Below are positions 33,749 through 43,650 of a DNA stretch of 59,416 bases, piece by piece. The notes under the pieces are model-generated. The model did not search any database and was not told the DNA's origin. It saw only the letters and a program-made list of their open reading frames with translations. A program made the translations under genes and the position numbers. Origin of the DNA: JAVVPO01 sp036655715 (lineage in GTDB: Bacteria; Bacillota; Clostridia; Lachnospirales; Cellulosilyticaceae); NCBI GenBank assembly GCA_036655715.1, contig JAVVPO010000008.1, positions 1 through 59,416 on the forward strand, read 5' to 3'. The number at the start of each line of letters is the position of its first letter. The stretch's first letter is position 1.

Positions 33749-34142
33749 ATTTTACAACTTCTCTCCAACTCAAATCTCCACGCTCTAATGCTTTAACTAA
33801 TAATTCAGCTGTTGCTAAATTAGTTGCAATAGGTATATTATGGATATCACATAATCTCTCTAACGCCCCTACATCGGGTTCATGTGGCTTCTGAGTGACT
33901 GGATCTCTTAAGAAGATTACCATATCTAATTGGTTGTGTGCAATTTGAGCACCTAATTGTTGTGATCCACCTAGATGTCCTGCTAAATACTTATAAATAT
34001 TTAAATTTGTACTCTCTTCTACCAAACGTCCTGTTGTTCCTGTAGCATATAAAGTATGTTTAGCTAATATATGTCTGTAGGCAATAGTAAAGTTTTCCAT
34101 TAATTTTTTCTTTGCATCATGTGCAATAAGTCCTATATTCAT
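33747..34142 (-). CDS. Methylglyoxal synthase-family protein with altered catalytic residue
   Basis: 131 residues, full MGS fold: IGLIAHD, LYATGTTG (phosphate binding), PHEPDV with H87 and D90, and IPIATNLATAE. The family turns dihydroxyacetone phosphate into methylglyoxal. In E. coli MgsA the catalytic base is Asp71 in GGDQQ; here the segment reads AGHLGGSQQLGA, so Ser60 replaces it (codon TCA). Activity is therefore doubtful. Last gene of the mre-min-rodA operon, a conserved place for this family in Lachnospirales. Confidence 0.88.
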   Translation of the reverse strand: MNIGLIAHDAKKKLMENFTIAYRHILAKHTLYATGTTGRLVEESTNLNIYKYLAGHLGGSQQLGAQIAHNQLDMVIFLRDPVTQKPHEPDVGALERLCDIHNIPIATNLATAELLVKALERGDLSWREVVK

Positions 34143-34155
34143 CGACTAACACCTC

Positions 34156-35280
34156 CTAAAACATAGTTTCTTCTCTTCTCATGGCTACATTAAGAACTAA
34201 TCCCATTCCTATCATGTTTGCCCAAAGAGAACTTCCGCCATAGCTTATAAAGGGTAATGGCAACCCTGTATTAGGTAATAAATTTGTTACAACTCCCATA
34301 TTTACAAATGACTGAATGGCTATCATCCCTATATAGCCCCCCACAATCAACTTACCAAAATCATCGGGGGCAGCATGGGCGATCCATAAGCCCCTTGCAA
34401 TGAGTAAGAGTATTATACCCAGCATAATAAATACACCTATAAACCCAAATTCTTCAGCTATTATTGCTACAATAAAATCATTATGTGATTCTGGTAAATA
34501 ATTTAATTGACTAATAGCTCCTTGATTAAGACCTTTACCATTTAATCCACCTGAACCTATAGCATGCACAGATCTACTTGTTTGATAATGGTCATCTAGA
34601 CTATCTCCACCTTCGAATTTAGTAACTAATCTATCTCTTTGATAACCAGCAATAATTTTTTGATTAGGATTTTTCAAAATGTATCCCAACAACAAAACTA
34701 CTGCAAGTAAGCCTATAATTGCTGCTGAAAAAATATACTTTAAGTCTAACTTACTCATAAATAATTGTACCACTAGTATGAGTACTATGACAATACTAGT
34801 TGATAAATTAGGTTGTCTATTTATAAGTATAAAGGGAATAAATTGAAATGCACCTATTATTCCTACAGTAACTATAGAGTTTATTTTAGGGTTGTATTTT
34901 TCTATCAGCTTAGCTGTACAAATAATTACAGAGATTTTGGCAAACTCTGAAGGCTGTATCTGTATCCCTGCTATTTCAATCCATCTAGCTGCTCCATTTA
35001 CATTAACACCTAAGAAAAACACTGCTATTAAAACTAAAAGTGTCACTACATAAATACCTAAATACCATTCTCCTAATAGGTGATAATCTATAGACATAAC
35101 TACAATCATAAGAATAAACCCGATTATAAAAAATGTAATCTGCTTGCTTACAATTGTTGTATCGCCAGAATAGGCCGTCGCACTACTGATAGCTACTGTT
35201 CCTATTCCTATAAGCATTGTCATTAGCAAAATCATCCATATATCTATATGCTTTAAATATTCTTTCTTAAACCTCAGCAT
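34156..35280 (-). CDS. rodA: Peptidoglycan glycosyltransferase RodA
   Basis: 374 residues, SEDS family with about ten transmembrane helices. RodA polymerises glycan strands in the elongasome with PBP2. The family segments WIEIAGIQIQPSEFAK, LNYLPESHNDFI and the C-terminal PFISYGGSSLWAN are intact. Located in the same operon as mreBCD and the PBP2 gene, so it is RodA rather than FtsW. Confidence 0.95.
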   Translation of the reverse strand: MLRFKKEYLKHIDIWMILLMTMLIGIGTVAISSATAYSGDTTIVSKQITFFIIGFILMIVVMSIDYHLLGEWYLGIYVVTLLVLIAVFFLGVNVNGAARWIEIAGIQIQPSEFAKISVIICTAKLIEKYNPKINSIVTVGIIGAFQFIPFILINRQPNLSTSIVIVLILVVQLFMSKLDLKYIFSAAIIGLLAVVLLLGYILKNPNQKIIAGYQRDRLVTKFEGGDSLDDHYQTSRSVHAIGSGGLNGKGLNQGAISQLNYLPESHNDFIVAIIAEEFGFIGVFIMLGIILLLIARGLWIAHAAPDDFGKLIVGGYIGMIAIQSFVNMGVVTNLLPNTGLPLPFISYGGSSLWANMIGMGLVLNVAMRREETMF

Positions 35281-35325
35281 CTTATTAATTCCCTTTCTAA
35301 GAGATAGAGACTTATAATCTGCTCT

Positions 35326-35604
35326 CTACCTTGCTTTTTTCAAATTCTTGATAGGGATATTGGCAGAAAGTACTGGCGATTTCGAGCCATTTCCTTCACA
35401 CTGCATTGTTGATACTTCAATATTAAATTCATCTGTATCTATATCCACATACTTTGATATTACTTCTATAATATCAGCCCTCATCATCTCCAGTAGTTCT
35501 GTCGAACAGTTCATCCTATCGTGTATTAGAACTAGTTTTAATCTATCCTTTGCAACATTACTAGAATGATTTTTTTTCCCAAACAAACTATTAAAATCCA
35601 GCAT
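35326..35604 (-). CDS. minE: Cell division topological specificity factor MinE
   Basis: 92 residues. An N-terminal amphipathic part, the anti-MinCD segment (AKDRLKLVLIHDRM) and the C-terminal topological domain (DIIEVISKYVDIDTDEFNIEVS) match MinE. It stimulates MinD ATPase and drives Min oscillation. Its presence shows the oscillating Min system rather than DivIVA/MinJ control alone. Confidence 0.94.
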   Translation of the reverse strand: MLDFNSLFGKKNHSSNVAKDRLKLVLIHDRMNCSTELLEMMRADIIEVISKYVDIDTDEFNIEVSTMQCEGNGSKSPVLSANIPIKNLKKAR

Positions 35605-35627
35605 CCCTTCTCCCCCTTTTCACTATT

Positions 35628-36425
35628 TTAGTTGTTAAATCCAAATATTTTTTTAACCTTATCTAAAAAGCTATTACTTGCATCTAAATCTAAAAATGGT
35701 ATCTCTTTTCCTTCAAGTCGTTCGCCTATGTTTCTAAAAGCTTTACCCGCTAAAGAGCTATTATCAGAAGCTGCTGGCTCTCCTCTATTTGTTGTAATAA
35801 CAATACTTTCATCGTCAGGTACTACTCCCACTAACTCAATAGCTAATATTTCTACTACATCATCCATAGCCATCATATCACCTCTTTTAACCATGTTCAT
35901 TCTTACACGATTAATAATGAGTTGTGTATTAGATATACCGTTAGCCTCTAAAAGACCTATGATACGATCAGCATCTCTTACTGCTGATACCTCTGGTGTT
36001 GTTACAACTAATGCTCTATCCGCTCCTGCAATGGCATTTTTAAAGCCCTGTTCAATACCTGCTGGGCAATCTACAATAACATAATCAAATTCTTCTCTTA
36101 ATCCATCACATAGTTTTTTCATTTGTTCTGGACTTACAGCATCTTTATCTCTTGTTTGCGCAGCTGGTAGTAAAAATAATCCATCAAAACGCTTGTCCTT
36201 AATTAAGGCTTGTTTTAATCTACATCTGCCCTCTACAACGTCTACTAAGTCATACACAATTCTATTTTCAAGACCCATAACAACATCTAAATTTCTAAGC
36301 CCTATATCCGCATCAAGTAAAACAACTCTTTTACCCAATAAATTAAGTGCTGTACCTATATTCGCAGAGGTAGTTGTTTTTCCTACCCCACCTTTACCTG
36401 ATGTAACAACTATTACTTGACTCAT
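35628..36425 (-). CDS. minD: Septum site-determining ATPase MinD
   Basis: 265 residues. Deviant Walker A GKGGVGKTT near residue 10 (MSQVIVVTSGKGG start), DADIGLRNLD and DCPAGIEQG follow; the C-terminal FLDKVKKIFGF is the amphipathic membrane-targeting helix. The ATG at 36425 is chosen with GGGGGGA upstream over a TTG five codons earlier. Forms the MinC-MinD division inhibitor. Confidence 0.96.
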   Translation of the reverse strand: MSQVIVVTSGKGGVGKTTTSANIGTALNLLGKRVVLLDADIGLRNLDVVMGLENRIVYDLVDVVEGRCRLKQALIKDKRFDGLFLLPAAQTRDKDAVSPEQMKKLCDGLREEFDYVIVDCPAGIEQGFKNAIAGADRALVVTTPEVSAVRDADRIIGLLEANGISNTQLIINRVRMNMVKRGDMMAMDDVVEILAIELVGVVPDDESIVITTNRGEPAASDNSSLAGKAFRNIGERLEGKEIPFLDLDASNSFLDKVKKIFGFNN

Positions 36426-36452
36426 AAAAGTTCCCCCCAATATTTTTTATAC

Positions 36453-37142
36453 TTATTCTACCATATGATTTAGTGTTTTGAAATCTATTTCCTCAACATA
36501 AATCTGTTCATTGTTTATATATGCTATCTGAGGCAAGTATTCTTTCTTGCTACAAAGCGCTTCTCCATCGGGAGATTGTGCAATAATATTCTTTATACCT
36601 ACTTGAACAGGATACATCCCAAAGGCTAATACGAAAGGTACTTTTACTGAAGCATTTAACCCCGCATGCACTTTTCCTTTTAGGTTTCCTAGTACAATAA
36701 TATTATCATCAGCCGTAATCACTGCACCTGGATTTACATCTCCTAGTACCACGACACTCCCTTTATAATTAATTTCTTGGCCTGATCTTAATACGCCATA
36801 ATGAAAATAAGTAAAAGAGGTATTTTGATTGGCTAGTTGACCGAGTATCCACTGCTTTTCATCTTCTTTTTTAGTTAGTTCATCTTCAGTAAATTCATGT
36901 ACAAATGAGATATCTAATATATTTTGATTTGTTAATAGCTTAAGTAGCCTATCTTGCTCCTCCGTCACTAAAGACCTTCCTTTAAATCTCATACTCACTT
37001 TTGCACCCGTAAAAAACTTTCTAGAAGCTTTTAATTTTTGTTCAAAATTAGTAAGTATTTCTTCAAAAGAAGCTTCTTCATCTAGATGTACTATAATACC
37101 ATCTATACTTCCTTTAAATACAACTAAATTTTCTATGCTCAT
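36453..37142 (-). CDS. minC: Septum formation inhibitor MinC
   Basis: 229 residues. The N-terminal FtsZ-inhibiting domain (to about residue 105) is followed by the beta-helical C-terminal domain with VLRSGQEINYKGSVVVLGDV, GAVITA and LKGKVHAG. MinD recruits it to the membrane. GGGGGAG precedes the ATG. First of minCDE. Confidence 0.95.
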   Translation of the reverse strand: MSIENLVVFKGSIDGIIVHLDEEASFEEILTNFEQKLKASRKFFTGAKVSMRFKGRSLVTEEQDRLLKLLTNQNILDISFVHEFTEDELTKKEDEKQWILGQLANQNTSFTYFHYGVLRSGQEINYKGSVVVLGDVNPGAVITADDNIIVLGNLKGKVHAGLNASVKVPFVLAFGMYPVQVGIKNIIAQSPDGEALCSKKEYLPQIAYINNEQIYVEEIDFKTLNHMVE

Positions 37143-37153
37143 ACTTCTCCCCC

Positions 37154-40100
37154 TTAGTCTATAAACATATTGTCTAAAGTTGTTTCTTCTACTGTCTGCT
37201 CTAGTTTAAAGTAACTTGTTAAAATATCTTTAGATAATTGTGAATTTAGTGATCCTAGTCCATTTGCATTATATATTGCTGTTACTATAGCCACTTGAGG
37301 CGCCTCATAAGGTGCAAAACCTGCAAACCAAGCATGCTCATATTTACCTTCCTGAGCTGTTCCAGTTTTACCTGCTACATCAATTTCAAAGTTTTGGAAC
37401 TCTGCCCTTGAAGTACCAGCACTTCCTTGGGTAGCACGTAGCATACCTTCCTGGATAGCCTTTATGTTTTTTTCAGAAACGTCTAAAGTATTATAAACCT
37501 TTACATCTGTAGCTTCATAACGGTTCTCTTCTTTTGCATTATAGATACCATTTATAACCTTAAGGTCATAAACTTCTTTACCATTAGCTACGGCTGCTAT
37601 ATATCTAGCCATTTGAACTGGTGTAAACGCATTATATCCTTGTCCTATAGCTGTTCGGATAGTAATACCATCACTCCAATCTATGTCAGCCCCTGAAAGC
37701 AAGTACGTAGCAAGTGTATTAACTAAGCTACTCTTTATCTTAATTGCCACATAATCAATATAATAATCCTTATCAACTTCTAAATTTTCAATACGGTCTT
37801 TAAGTTCCTGTATAACTTCTGGGTTAGTTCCTTTTTTTAGTTCTCTATTATAAATAGTATTATAAGCATGATCATAAGTTTCTATAATATCATCTATAGG
37901 TATTATCTCAACTGCCTCTATAATCATATCTTCAACATACGTGTCAATCATGTATTCTAGATGCTTGATAAGTTGATCCCGTGTTTTGCTCTTTAATGAT
38001 CTTTTAGAATTATCATTCATGGTATTCATAACAATATCATCTACAACATCATTTAATTTCAACTGTAGTTGGCCTTGGATACTTTCAAAAGCTGCATTCA
38101 CAATTCCCTCTAAATCTTCTTCAAGAACCTCTTGTAACAAAGGTTCTAAATTACGTTTTAATTCATATTGAATAAGATAATCTATCTGACCATTTAAGTC
38201 TTTATATTCTGAGCTTTCTGCTGGATAAATCCCTTTTTTAAGCTCATCTGTTACTTCAGCTACTCTTCTTATCTTTCGCTCTTCATCCATAGTCTTAACA
38301 CTTGATAAGATACTTGCCATCTGTCTATTTACTAAGTTCTCCGGTGTAGATACATTAGGATCACTCTCCATAAGTTCTATTCCCGTCGGTTCATGAAGCC
38401 CAAACATCTCAACATACTTATTTAATAGCTTAATATTAGCATAAGGAGCACTACTTCCTTTCCCTAAGTTATAAGCAAGTTCAAAGAAGTAATAGTTACA
38501 AGAAACCTCTAGCGCTTTTGCCAAATTGGTTGCCCCATGAGTATGTCCTGAATTACCAAATATCCAGCATTTTGGATAAGGCGCTCCAGCTTTTGTGAAT
38601 TCACCTCTATCATAAATAATAGTCTCTGGTGTTATAAGTCCCTCTTCTAGTCCCGCAAGACTTGAAACCATCTTAAAAATAGATCCTGGCGCTTTTGCAG
38701 TCATAAGTGCTCTATTCCAAAGCATACTACGAGAATCAAAAAGCGTATTGTAATATCTATTAAAATTAGTTGTCATCTGATTACTGTCATAAGATGGGTA
38801 TCCCACCATAGAAAGTACTTCTCCCGTATGGATATCTACAACAACAGCAGCTCCGCTAAAAGCTCCTACCGCAAACTGATTAGGCTTTAAGTTCCCTGCT
38901 TCTAGTTGTGAAATGATAATATGCTCTGCACTGCCTGAAGGGTTGCTTTTAATAGATTGCACAGTTTCTTCAGATAGTTTCAAACTACCTTGTTCATGAA
39001 GTGCTAATATAAGTTCTTTATCCGTAAAAAGAGATGGTTCTTCTTTTACCCATTGTAGTAAAAGGTCCTGCATAGTTAAATCCTGCTTAACAATTTCATC
39101 TAGCCTCTCATATTCCTGACTAAGTTTTGTATATATTTCCTTTTGCTTAGTGCCTTCTTCTGCTTCTTTCATTTGAGTAATATTTAGCTGACTACTTTCT
39201 ATCATAGATACTAAAATTTCTCTAGCTGTTAAAGGTAAGACATTTTTTTTCTGCCCTTTTATCTGTTCTACAACTGCTTCACTTAATCTCTTTTCTACAC
39301 TCTCATAAGTCGCACGCTGTAAATCTAGATCTATAGTTAAAAAAACATCATTTCCTTGCATTGCATCATCTTTTTCTATCGTGTGAACTTTTCTTCCAAC
39401 ACTATCTACTTCTACATACTCTAGGCCTTTTTCACCTTTTAGTTCTGCTTCCATAGACTTTTCAATGCCTTCATGTCCTACTATGTCATCTCTGTCATAG
39501 CCTTTTTCTTTCAGCTCTTCATACTGACTCTCTGTGATAGATCTTGTATAGCCTAAGATATTCCCCATAATTTCGCCTTCAGTATAATATCTAATAGATT
39601 CTACTTCTACTAATACACCAGGGAAATCATTATGGTTTTCCTCTATTTGAGCCACTGTTTTCTCAGAGATATTACTAGCTATAGTTACTAATTTGTATTT
39701 ACTGTAAGCTGATTTATACATAGCTACACGTAAGGCAATAATCTTTCTGGCATCTGCATCTGAAATAGCCTTATCTATATTAAATACTTTATCACTTCTT
39801 AAATAACTAATCATTTTCTCTGCTGAATAACCTAATATTTCTTGTCTATGCTCTTCATTATTATAAGGGATGGAATACACGAATTGATTAATTTCTGTCT
39901 TACTTCCTGTATATTCAAAAGGTACTTCCTTTGAAATAGGTACTGTATCAATATATTCATCACCATTGGCTACTAATAAATTTGCCACTTCTAAAAGTAC
40001 TTTATTAAGTTCACCTTTTTCCATCTTTACTTGCTGATCTACCTTTAATACATAAGTCGGTTTATTTGTTGCTAAAGGCCTTCCATATCTATCAAAAATC

Positions 40101-40294
40101 AAGCCTCTTGTAGCTGGAATCTCAATGGTTCTTTCTACACTTGCTCTAAGGTTACTCGAATATTCATCGTAATCTATGATTTGTAACTTAAAGAATTTAA
40201 GTAGGAGTACAAAAAACAAAAAACATATTCCTACAAACATTAAAAATTCTCTTTGCTTAAAAATATGGAGGATCTTATTCATACCTTTTTTCAT
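37154..40294 (-). CDS. Penicillin-binding protein 2 (MrdA-like transpeptidase), very large
   Basis: 1046 residues, against about 600-720 in most PBP2. One transmembrane anchor (18-38), the PBP dimer domain (about 50-330) with ATRGLIFDRYGRPLA, and a transpeptidase domain with SIFK (S538-K541), SCN (598-600) and KTG (976-978), all intact. Two large, charged, mostly helical insertions lie at about 335-470 and 655-870, the second between the SxN and KTG motifs. Elongating rod synthesis with RodA is implied by the operon. The frame is open throughout, so the inserts are not artefacts. Confidence 0.94.
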   Translation of the reverse strand: MKKGMNKILHIFKQREFLMFVGICFLFFVLLLKFFKLQIIDYDEYSSNLRASVERTIEIPATRGLIFDRYGRPLATNKPTYVLKVDQQVKMEKGELNKVLLEVANLLVANGDEYIDTVPISKEVPFEYTGSKTEINQFVYSIPYNNEEHRQEILGYSAEKMISYLRSDKVFNIDKAISDADARKIIALRVAMYKSAYSKYKLVTIASNISEKTVAQIEENHNDFPGVLVEVESIRYYTEGEIMGNILGYTRSITESQYEELKEKGYDRDDIVGHEGIEKSMEAELKGEKGLEYVEVDSVGRKVHTIEKDDAMQGNDVFLTIDLDLQRATYESVEKRLSEAVVEQIKGQKKNVLPLTAREILVSMIESSQLNITQMKEAEEGTKQKEIYTKLSQEYERLDEIVKQDLTMQDLLLQWVKEEPSLFTDKELILALHEQGSLKLSEETVQSIKSNPSGSAEHIIISQLEAGNLKPNQFAVGAFSGAAVVVDIHTGEVLSMVGYPSYDSNQMTTNFNRYYNTLFDSRSMLWNRALMTAKAPGSIFKMVSSLAGLEEGLITPETIIYDRGEFTKAGAPYPKCWIFGNSGHTHGATNLAKALEVSCNYYFFELAYNLGKGSSAPYANIKLLNKYVEMFGLHEPTGIELMESDPNVSTPENLVNRQMASILSSVKTMDEERKIRRVAEVTDELKKGIYPAESSEYKDLNGQIDYLIQYELKRNLEPLLQEVLEEDLEGIVNAAFESIQGQLQLKLNDVVDDIVMNTMNDNSKRSLKSKTRDQLIKHLEYMIDTYVEDMIIEAVEIIPIDDIIETYDHAYNTIYNRELKKGTNPEVIQELKDRIENLEVDKDYYIDYVAIKIKSSLVNTLATYLLSGADIDWSDGITIRTAIGQGYNAFTPVQMARYIAAVANGKEVYDLKVINGIYNAKEENRYEATDVKVYNTLDVSEKNIKAIQEGMLRATQGSAGTSRAEFQNFEIDVAGKTGTAQEGKYEHAWFAGFAPYEAPQVAIVTAIYNANGLGSLNSQLSKDILTSYFKLEQTVEETTLDNMFID

Positions 40295-40305
40295 TTAGAT
40301 CCCTC

Positions 40306-40815
40306 CTAAAATATATTTCTCGTCTTTCTTTCATGTAGTTCAAGCCTCTCATTAATCATATAAGTTAGCTGATACACTAATAATGATAATGTCACTGTAT
40401 AAATTAATTCTGGAATAATAATTGTCTTTAAGAAAAATATGATGTTTAATTTACCTCTCATAATAAATAAAAACATTGAAGAAAAGTTCGCAAACAAACT
40501 ACTAAATAAGGTGCATAAAAATGGGATAATAAAGTTTTCTCTATAAAAGTTCTTATTAAATTTTCCGCAAACATATCCAATAAGGGCATATGTAATCAGT
40601 TTAGGTCCTAGCATTGTTCCAAAAGTTATATCATATAGAATCCCTGCGAATGCCCCTACACATAGACCTTCCTTACTACCTCGTAAAAGTGCAAAGGATA
40701 CAATAATCATTACCATAAAATTAGCAGATACTCCTCCTATTCGGAGTGCATCAAATACAGTAACTTCTAATATATGCACAATAGTTAGAAGTACTCCTAT
40801 CACTGCTATTCTCAT
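40306..40815 (-). CDS. mreD: Rod shape-determining protein MreD
   Basis: 169 residues, about five transmembrane helices, small integral membrane partner of MreC. The ATG at 40815 is preferred because AGAGGA lies six bases upstream; an ATG six codons earlier overlaps mreC and has no ribosome site. Weakly conserved in sequence; identified by topology, size and place between mreC and the PBP2 gene. Confidence 0.9.
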   Translation of the reverse strand: MRIAVIGVLLTIVHILEVTVFDALRIGGVSANFMVMIIVSFALLRGSKEGLCVGAFAGILYDITFGTMLGPKLITYALIGYVCGKFNKNFYRENFIIPFLCTLFSSLFANFSSMFLFIMRGKLNIIFFLKTIIIPELIYTVTLSLLVYQLTYMINERLELHERKTRNIF

Positions 40816-40825
40816 CTCTATTCCT

Positions 40826-41650
40826 CTATTCATTTTTTATCACAAGCATATTTTCTAAATGCTTGAAATCTACAAAAGGTTTAACATAGGCATATTGGGT
40901 TAGGCCATTTTTACCTATCGTAACTTCTTCAACAATACCTATTGGAATCCCTGGTGGATAGATATCACTTAAATGAGATGTAATAATCTGATCACCTTTA
41001 ACAACTTCAGATTCAATATCTATTTCCATTTTAGCCATTCCTTTGTTTGTGAGCTCAATATCTCCTCTTAATATCCCTATATCGCCTGTCCTAACTACCT
41101 TTGCACTTACATAGCTTCTGTCATCTATAATACCCAGTACTTTAGATGAAAAGGTATCTGTTTCTATAATATGACCAACTAATCCACCACTAGATAATAT
41201 AACATCATTTTCTTCTAGTTCATCAGTGGTTCCTTTGTCAATTCTAAATACTTTATACCAATTCCCTGAGTCTCTTCCAATAACATTAGCCCCTATACTT
41301 GGGTAATCTCTATATCTTTGTTCTATTTCCAATAATCCTTTTAATTGATTATTTTCATTTCTAAACTGTTCTAATATAGTATTTTCATAGACAAGCCTTT
41401 CATTTTCTTTTGTTAACTCTTCGTTTTCAGATATAAGTGTATCTAGATTTTTAAAATATCTAGATACACCACCTATTTTATCCGATAGAATAGTGACAGT
41501 TTTTTGAAAAGGGTAGGTAATCATGTCTGCTGTAGTACTTAGTAGTGTAATATCATACTTACTGCCTAAAATAACGACTGCTAGAAGTATTACAACTACA
41601 CTACCACTGATTATAATTATCTTTTTTTTGATTTTTTGTGATAATTTCAC
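40826..41650 (-). CDS. mreC: Cell shape-determining protein MreC
   Basis: 274 residues. One N-terminal transmembrane helix (about 11-29), a coiled coil (about 65-105, ENEELTKENERLVYE) and the double beta-barrel domain with GANVIGRDSGNWYKVFRIDKG and GIVEEV. It activates PBP2-RodA on the outer side of the membrane. Start codon GTG at 41650 with a purine-rich ribosome site. Confidence 0.95.
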   Translation of the reverse strand: MKLSQKIKKKIIIISGSVVVILLAVVILGSKYDITLLSTTADMITYPFQKTVTILSDKIGGVSRYFKNLDTLISENEELTKENERLVYENTILEQFRNENNQLKGLLEIEQRYRDYPSIGANVIGRDSGNWYKVFRIDKGTTDELEENDVILSSGGLVGHIIETDTFSSKVLGIIDDRSYVSAKVVRTGDIGILRGDIELTNKGMAKMEIDIESEVVKGDQIITSHLSDIYPPGIPIGIVEEVTIGKNGLTQYAYVKPFVDFKHLENMLVIKNE

Positions 41651-41665
41651 TGCCCTCTCTCCTGT

Positions 41666-42676
41666 CTATTTATCATCTGCAAATAATCCTGCCCACTTTT
41701 CTATATTCTCTAAAGCAAGACCTGTACCACGTGCTACACAATCTAATGGATCTTCTGCTATATTTACAGGCATGCCTGTCTCTAAGCTGATTAAAGTATC
41801 TAATCCTTTAAGTAAAGCCCCTCCACCTGTAAGCATAATACCACTTTCCATAATATCTGCTGCAAGTTCTGGTGGTGTCTTCTCAAGTGTTGATTTAATA
41901 GCTTCTACAATAGCATTGACTGGTTCTTTAATAGCATCTGTTACTTCTCTTGATGTAATTGTAAGGATTTTTGGAAGTCCTGTTACTAAGTCACGACCTC
42001 TTATTTCCATAGTTGCTTCTTCTGTCATTGGATAAGCTGCACCAATTGTTACTTTAATTTGCTCTGCAGTTCTTTCACCAATCATAAGATTGTATTCTTT
42101 TTTGATGTAAGACACAATGTATTCATCAAATTCATCTCCAGCTATTCTAAGTGATTTACTAGCTACTATACCACCTAATGATATAACTGCTACATCTGTT
42201 GTCCCACCACCGATATCTACTACCATATTACCTGTTGGTTCTTCCACTCTAAGCTGTGCTCCAATAGCTGCTGCCATAGGCTCTTCCATAATAAGTGCTT
42301 GTTTAGCTCCAGCTTTTAATGTAGCTTCTTCTACAGCTCTTTTTTCTACAGATGTTACACCTGATGGTACACAGATAATTACACGTGGTTTTGGTGAAAA
42401 TAATGATTGCTTGTAAGCTTTTCCTATAAAATATCTAAGCATAGCTTCTGTTGTGCTAAAATCAGCAATAACCCCATCTTTTAATGGTCTAATTGCTACA
42501 ATGTTACCAGGTGTTCTCCCGATCATTTGTTTTGCTTCATCACCTACTGCTAAAATTTGGTTTGTTTTTTCTTTTATTGCTACTACAGATGGCTCATTCA
42601 CCACAATTCCTTTTCCTTTTACAAACACAAGTGTATTAGCTGTTCCAAGGTCTATACCCATATCTTTTCCAAACAT
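41666..42676 (-). CDS. mreB: Rod shape-determining actin homologue MreB
   Basis: 336 residues. Actin-like filament protein that guides lateral wall synthesis. Begins GKDMGIDLGTANTLVF; phosphate loop MVVDIGGGTTDVAVIS and adenosine motif GIMLTGGGALLKGLD. GGAGGA precedes the ATG. First gene of the mre-PBP2-min-rodA-mgsA operon. Confidence 0.97.
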   Translation of the reverse strand: MFGKDMGIDLGTANTLVFVKGKGIVVNEPSVVAIKEKTNQILAVGDEAKQMIGRTPGNIVAIRPLKDGVIADFSTTEAMLRYFIGKAYKQSLFSPKPRVIICVPSGVTSVEKRAVEEATLKAGAKQALIMEEPMAAAIGAQLRVEEPTGNMVVDIGGGTTDVAVISLGGIVASKSLRIAGDEFDEYIVSYIKKEYNLMIGERTAEQIKVTIGAAYPMTEEATMEIRGRDLVTGLPKILTITSREVTDAIKEPVNAIVEAIKSTLEKTPPELAADIMESGIMLTGGGALLKGLDTLISLETGMPVNIAEDPLDCVARGTGLALENIEKWAGLFADDK

Positions 42677-42761
42677 AATTTATCCTCCTACGTCTATTAT
42701 TATTATTATTTATGTTATTATTAAAATTTTCTTCCATAATACACAAAATCCCATATTTAAC

Positions 42762-42790
42762 ATGATACAGTTTTTTTCTTGTTTTTTCAA
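42762..42790 (-). promoter_or_regulatory. Promoter of the mreB operon
   Basis: TTGAAA (42790-42785) and TATCAT (42767-42762) are 17 bases apart on the minus strand, giving a leader of about 80 bases rich in TAA/TTA repeats before mreB. Confidence 0.7.
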
Positions 42791-42827
42791 CATAAAAAAC
42801 ACGTTTCTTATTTGAATTAATAATATT

Positions 42828-43511
42828 TCAGACGCATCCTTCTTCTTTTAGACTGATATAGATTCCATCACCTATTATAATATGATCTATAAGTGGGATG
42901 CCTACCAACTCACCAACTTGCTTAAGCCTAGCTGTAATATTAATATCTTCTTTACTAGGAGTTGGGTCTCCACTCGGATGATTATGCAGTGCTATAATGC
43001 TATAAGCTGATTTACTAATCGCTTTTTTATAAACTTCTCTTGGATGTACAATGGAGGCAGTAAGACTCCCTTTAGATATCATTTCATGGGTTATCATTCT
43101 ACACTTAGCATCTAAAAGAATTGTTACAAAACACTCTTCTTTGCAGTGTCGTAATTCTTCCATGAATAACTTTGAAATATCTCTAGGATTGTTGAACTTA
43201 ATTTTACCTGCATATTTTTGCTTAGCTATACGCTTAGATAGTTCTAGCAACGCAAGAATTTGTATGGCCTTTATCTTCCCAATTCCTTTTATCTTATTAA
43301 GTTCTTCAAAGGTTAGTTCATAAAGAGCTACTAACTGTAGATCTTTGGATTTCATCTCTAAAACTTGCTGGGCTAATTCTACAACATTGCATTCTGTAGT
43401 CCCTGTACGCAAAAGAATAGCTAAAAGTTCTACATCCGTCAAACTCTGCTCTCCATATGTCAAAAACTTTTCGTAAGGTCTTGTATATATAGGTTGTTCT
43501 TCTATTTTCAT
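42828..43511 (-). CDS. radC: RadC family JAB/MPN-domain protein
   Basis: 227 residues. An N-terminal helix-hairpin-helix segment (LNKIKGIGKIKAIQILAL) and a JAB1/MPN metalloprotease-like domain with HNHPSGDPTPSKED. The molecular role of RadC is unsettled; the old DNA-repair assignment is doubtful. The ATG at 43511 has GGAG nine bases upstream; another ATG two codons earlier is too close to it. Follows maf, as in many Firmicutes. Confidence 0.93.
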   Translation of the reverse strand: MKIEEQPIYTRPYEKFLTYGEQSLTDVELLAILLRTGTTECNVVELAQQVLEMKSKDLQLVALYELTFEELNKIKGIGKIKAIQILALLELSKRIAKQKYAGKIKFNNPRDISKLFMEELRHCKEECFVTILLDAKCRMITHEMISKGSLTASIVHPREVYKKAISKSAYSIIALHNHPSGDPTPSKEDINITARLKQVGELVGIPLIDHIIIGDGIYISLKEEGCV

Positions 43512-43650
43512 ATTCATTTACTCCTGTTTTTTATATTACAATTATTACCACATCCTTTAATCTTCATACTCTTTCTCACAAATTACAGCTATCTTTACTA
43601 CAATAGTATTACATGTTTTTTCACTAAAATTAAATCCTTATTATTTTAAT

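Noticed and set aside
35632..36084. A 150-codon plus-strand open frame opposite minD
   Set aside because: Shadow of the conserved minD gene with no own signals; the same applies to the frames opposite gpr, mreB, rnfB and prmA.
42694..42721. ATT trinucleotide run in the mreB leader as a phase-variable tract
   Set aside because: Only a few imperfect units in very AT-rich DNA, not between promoter boxes; no support for switching.
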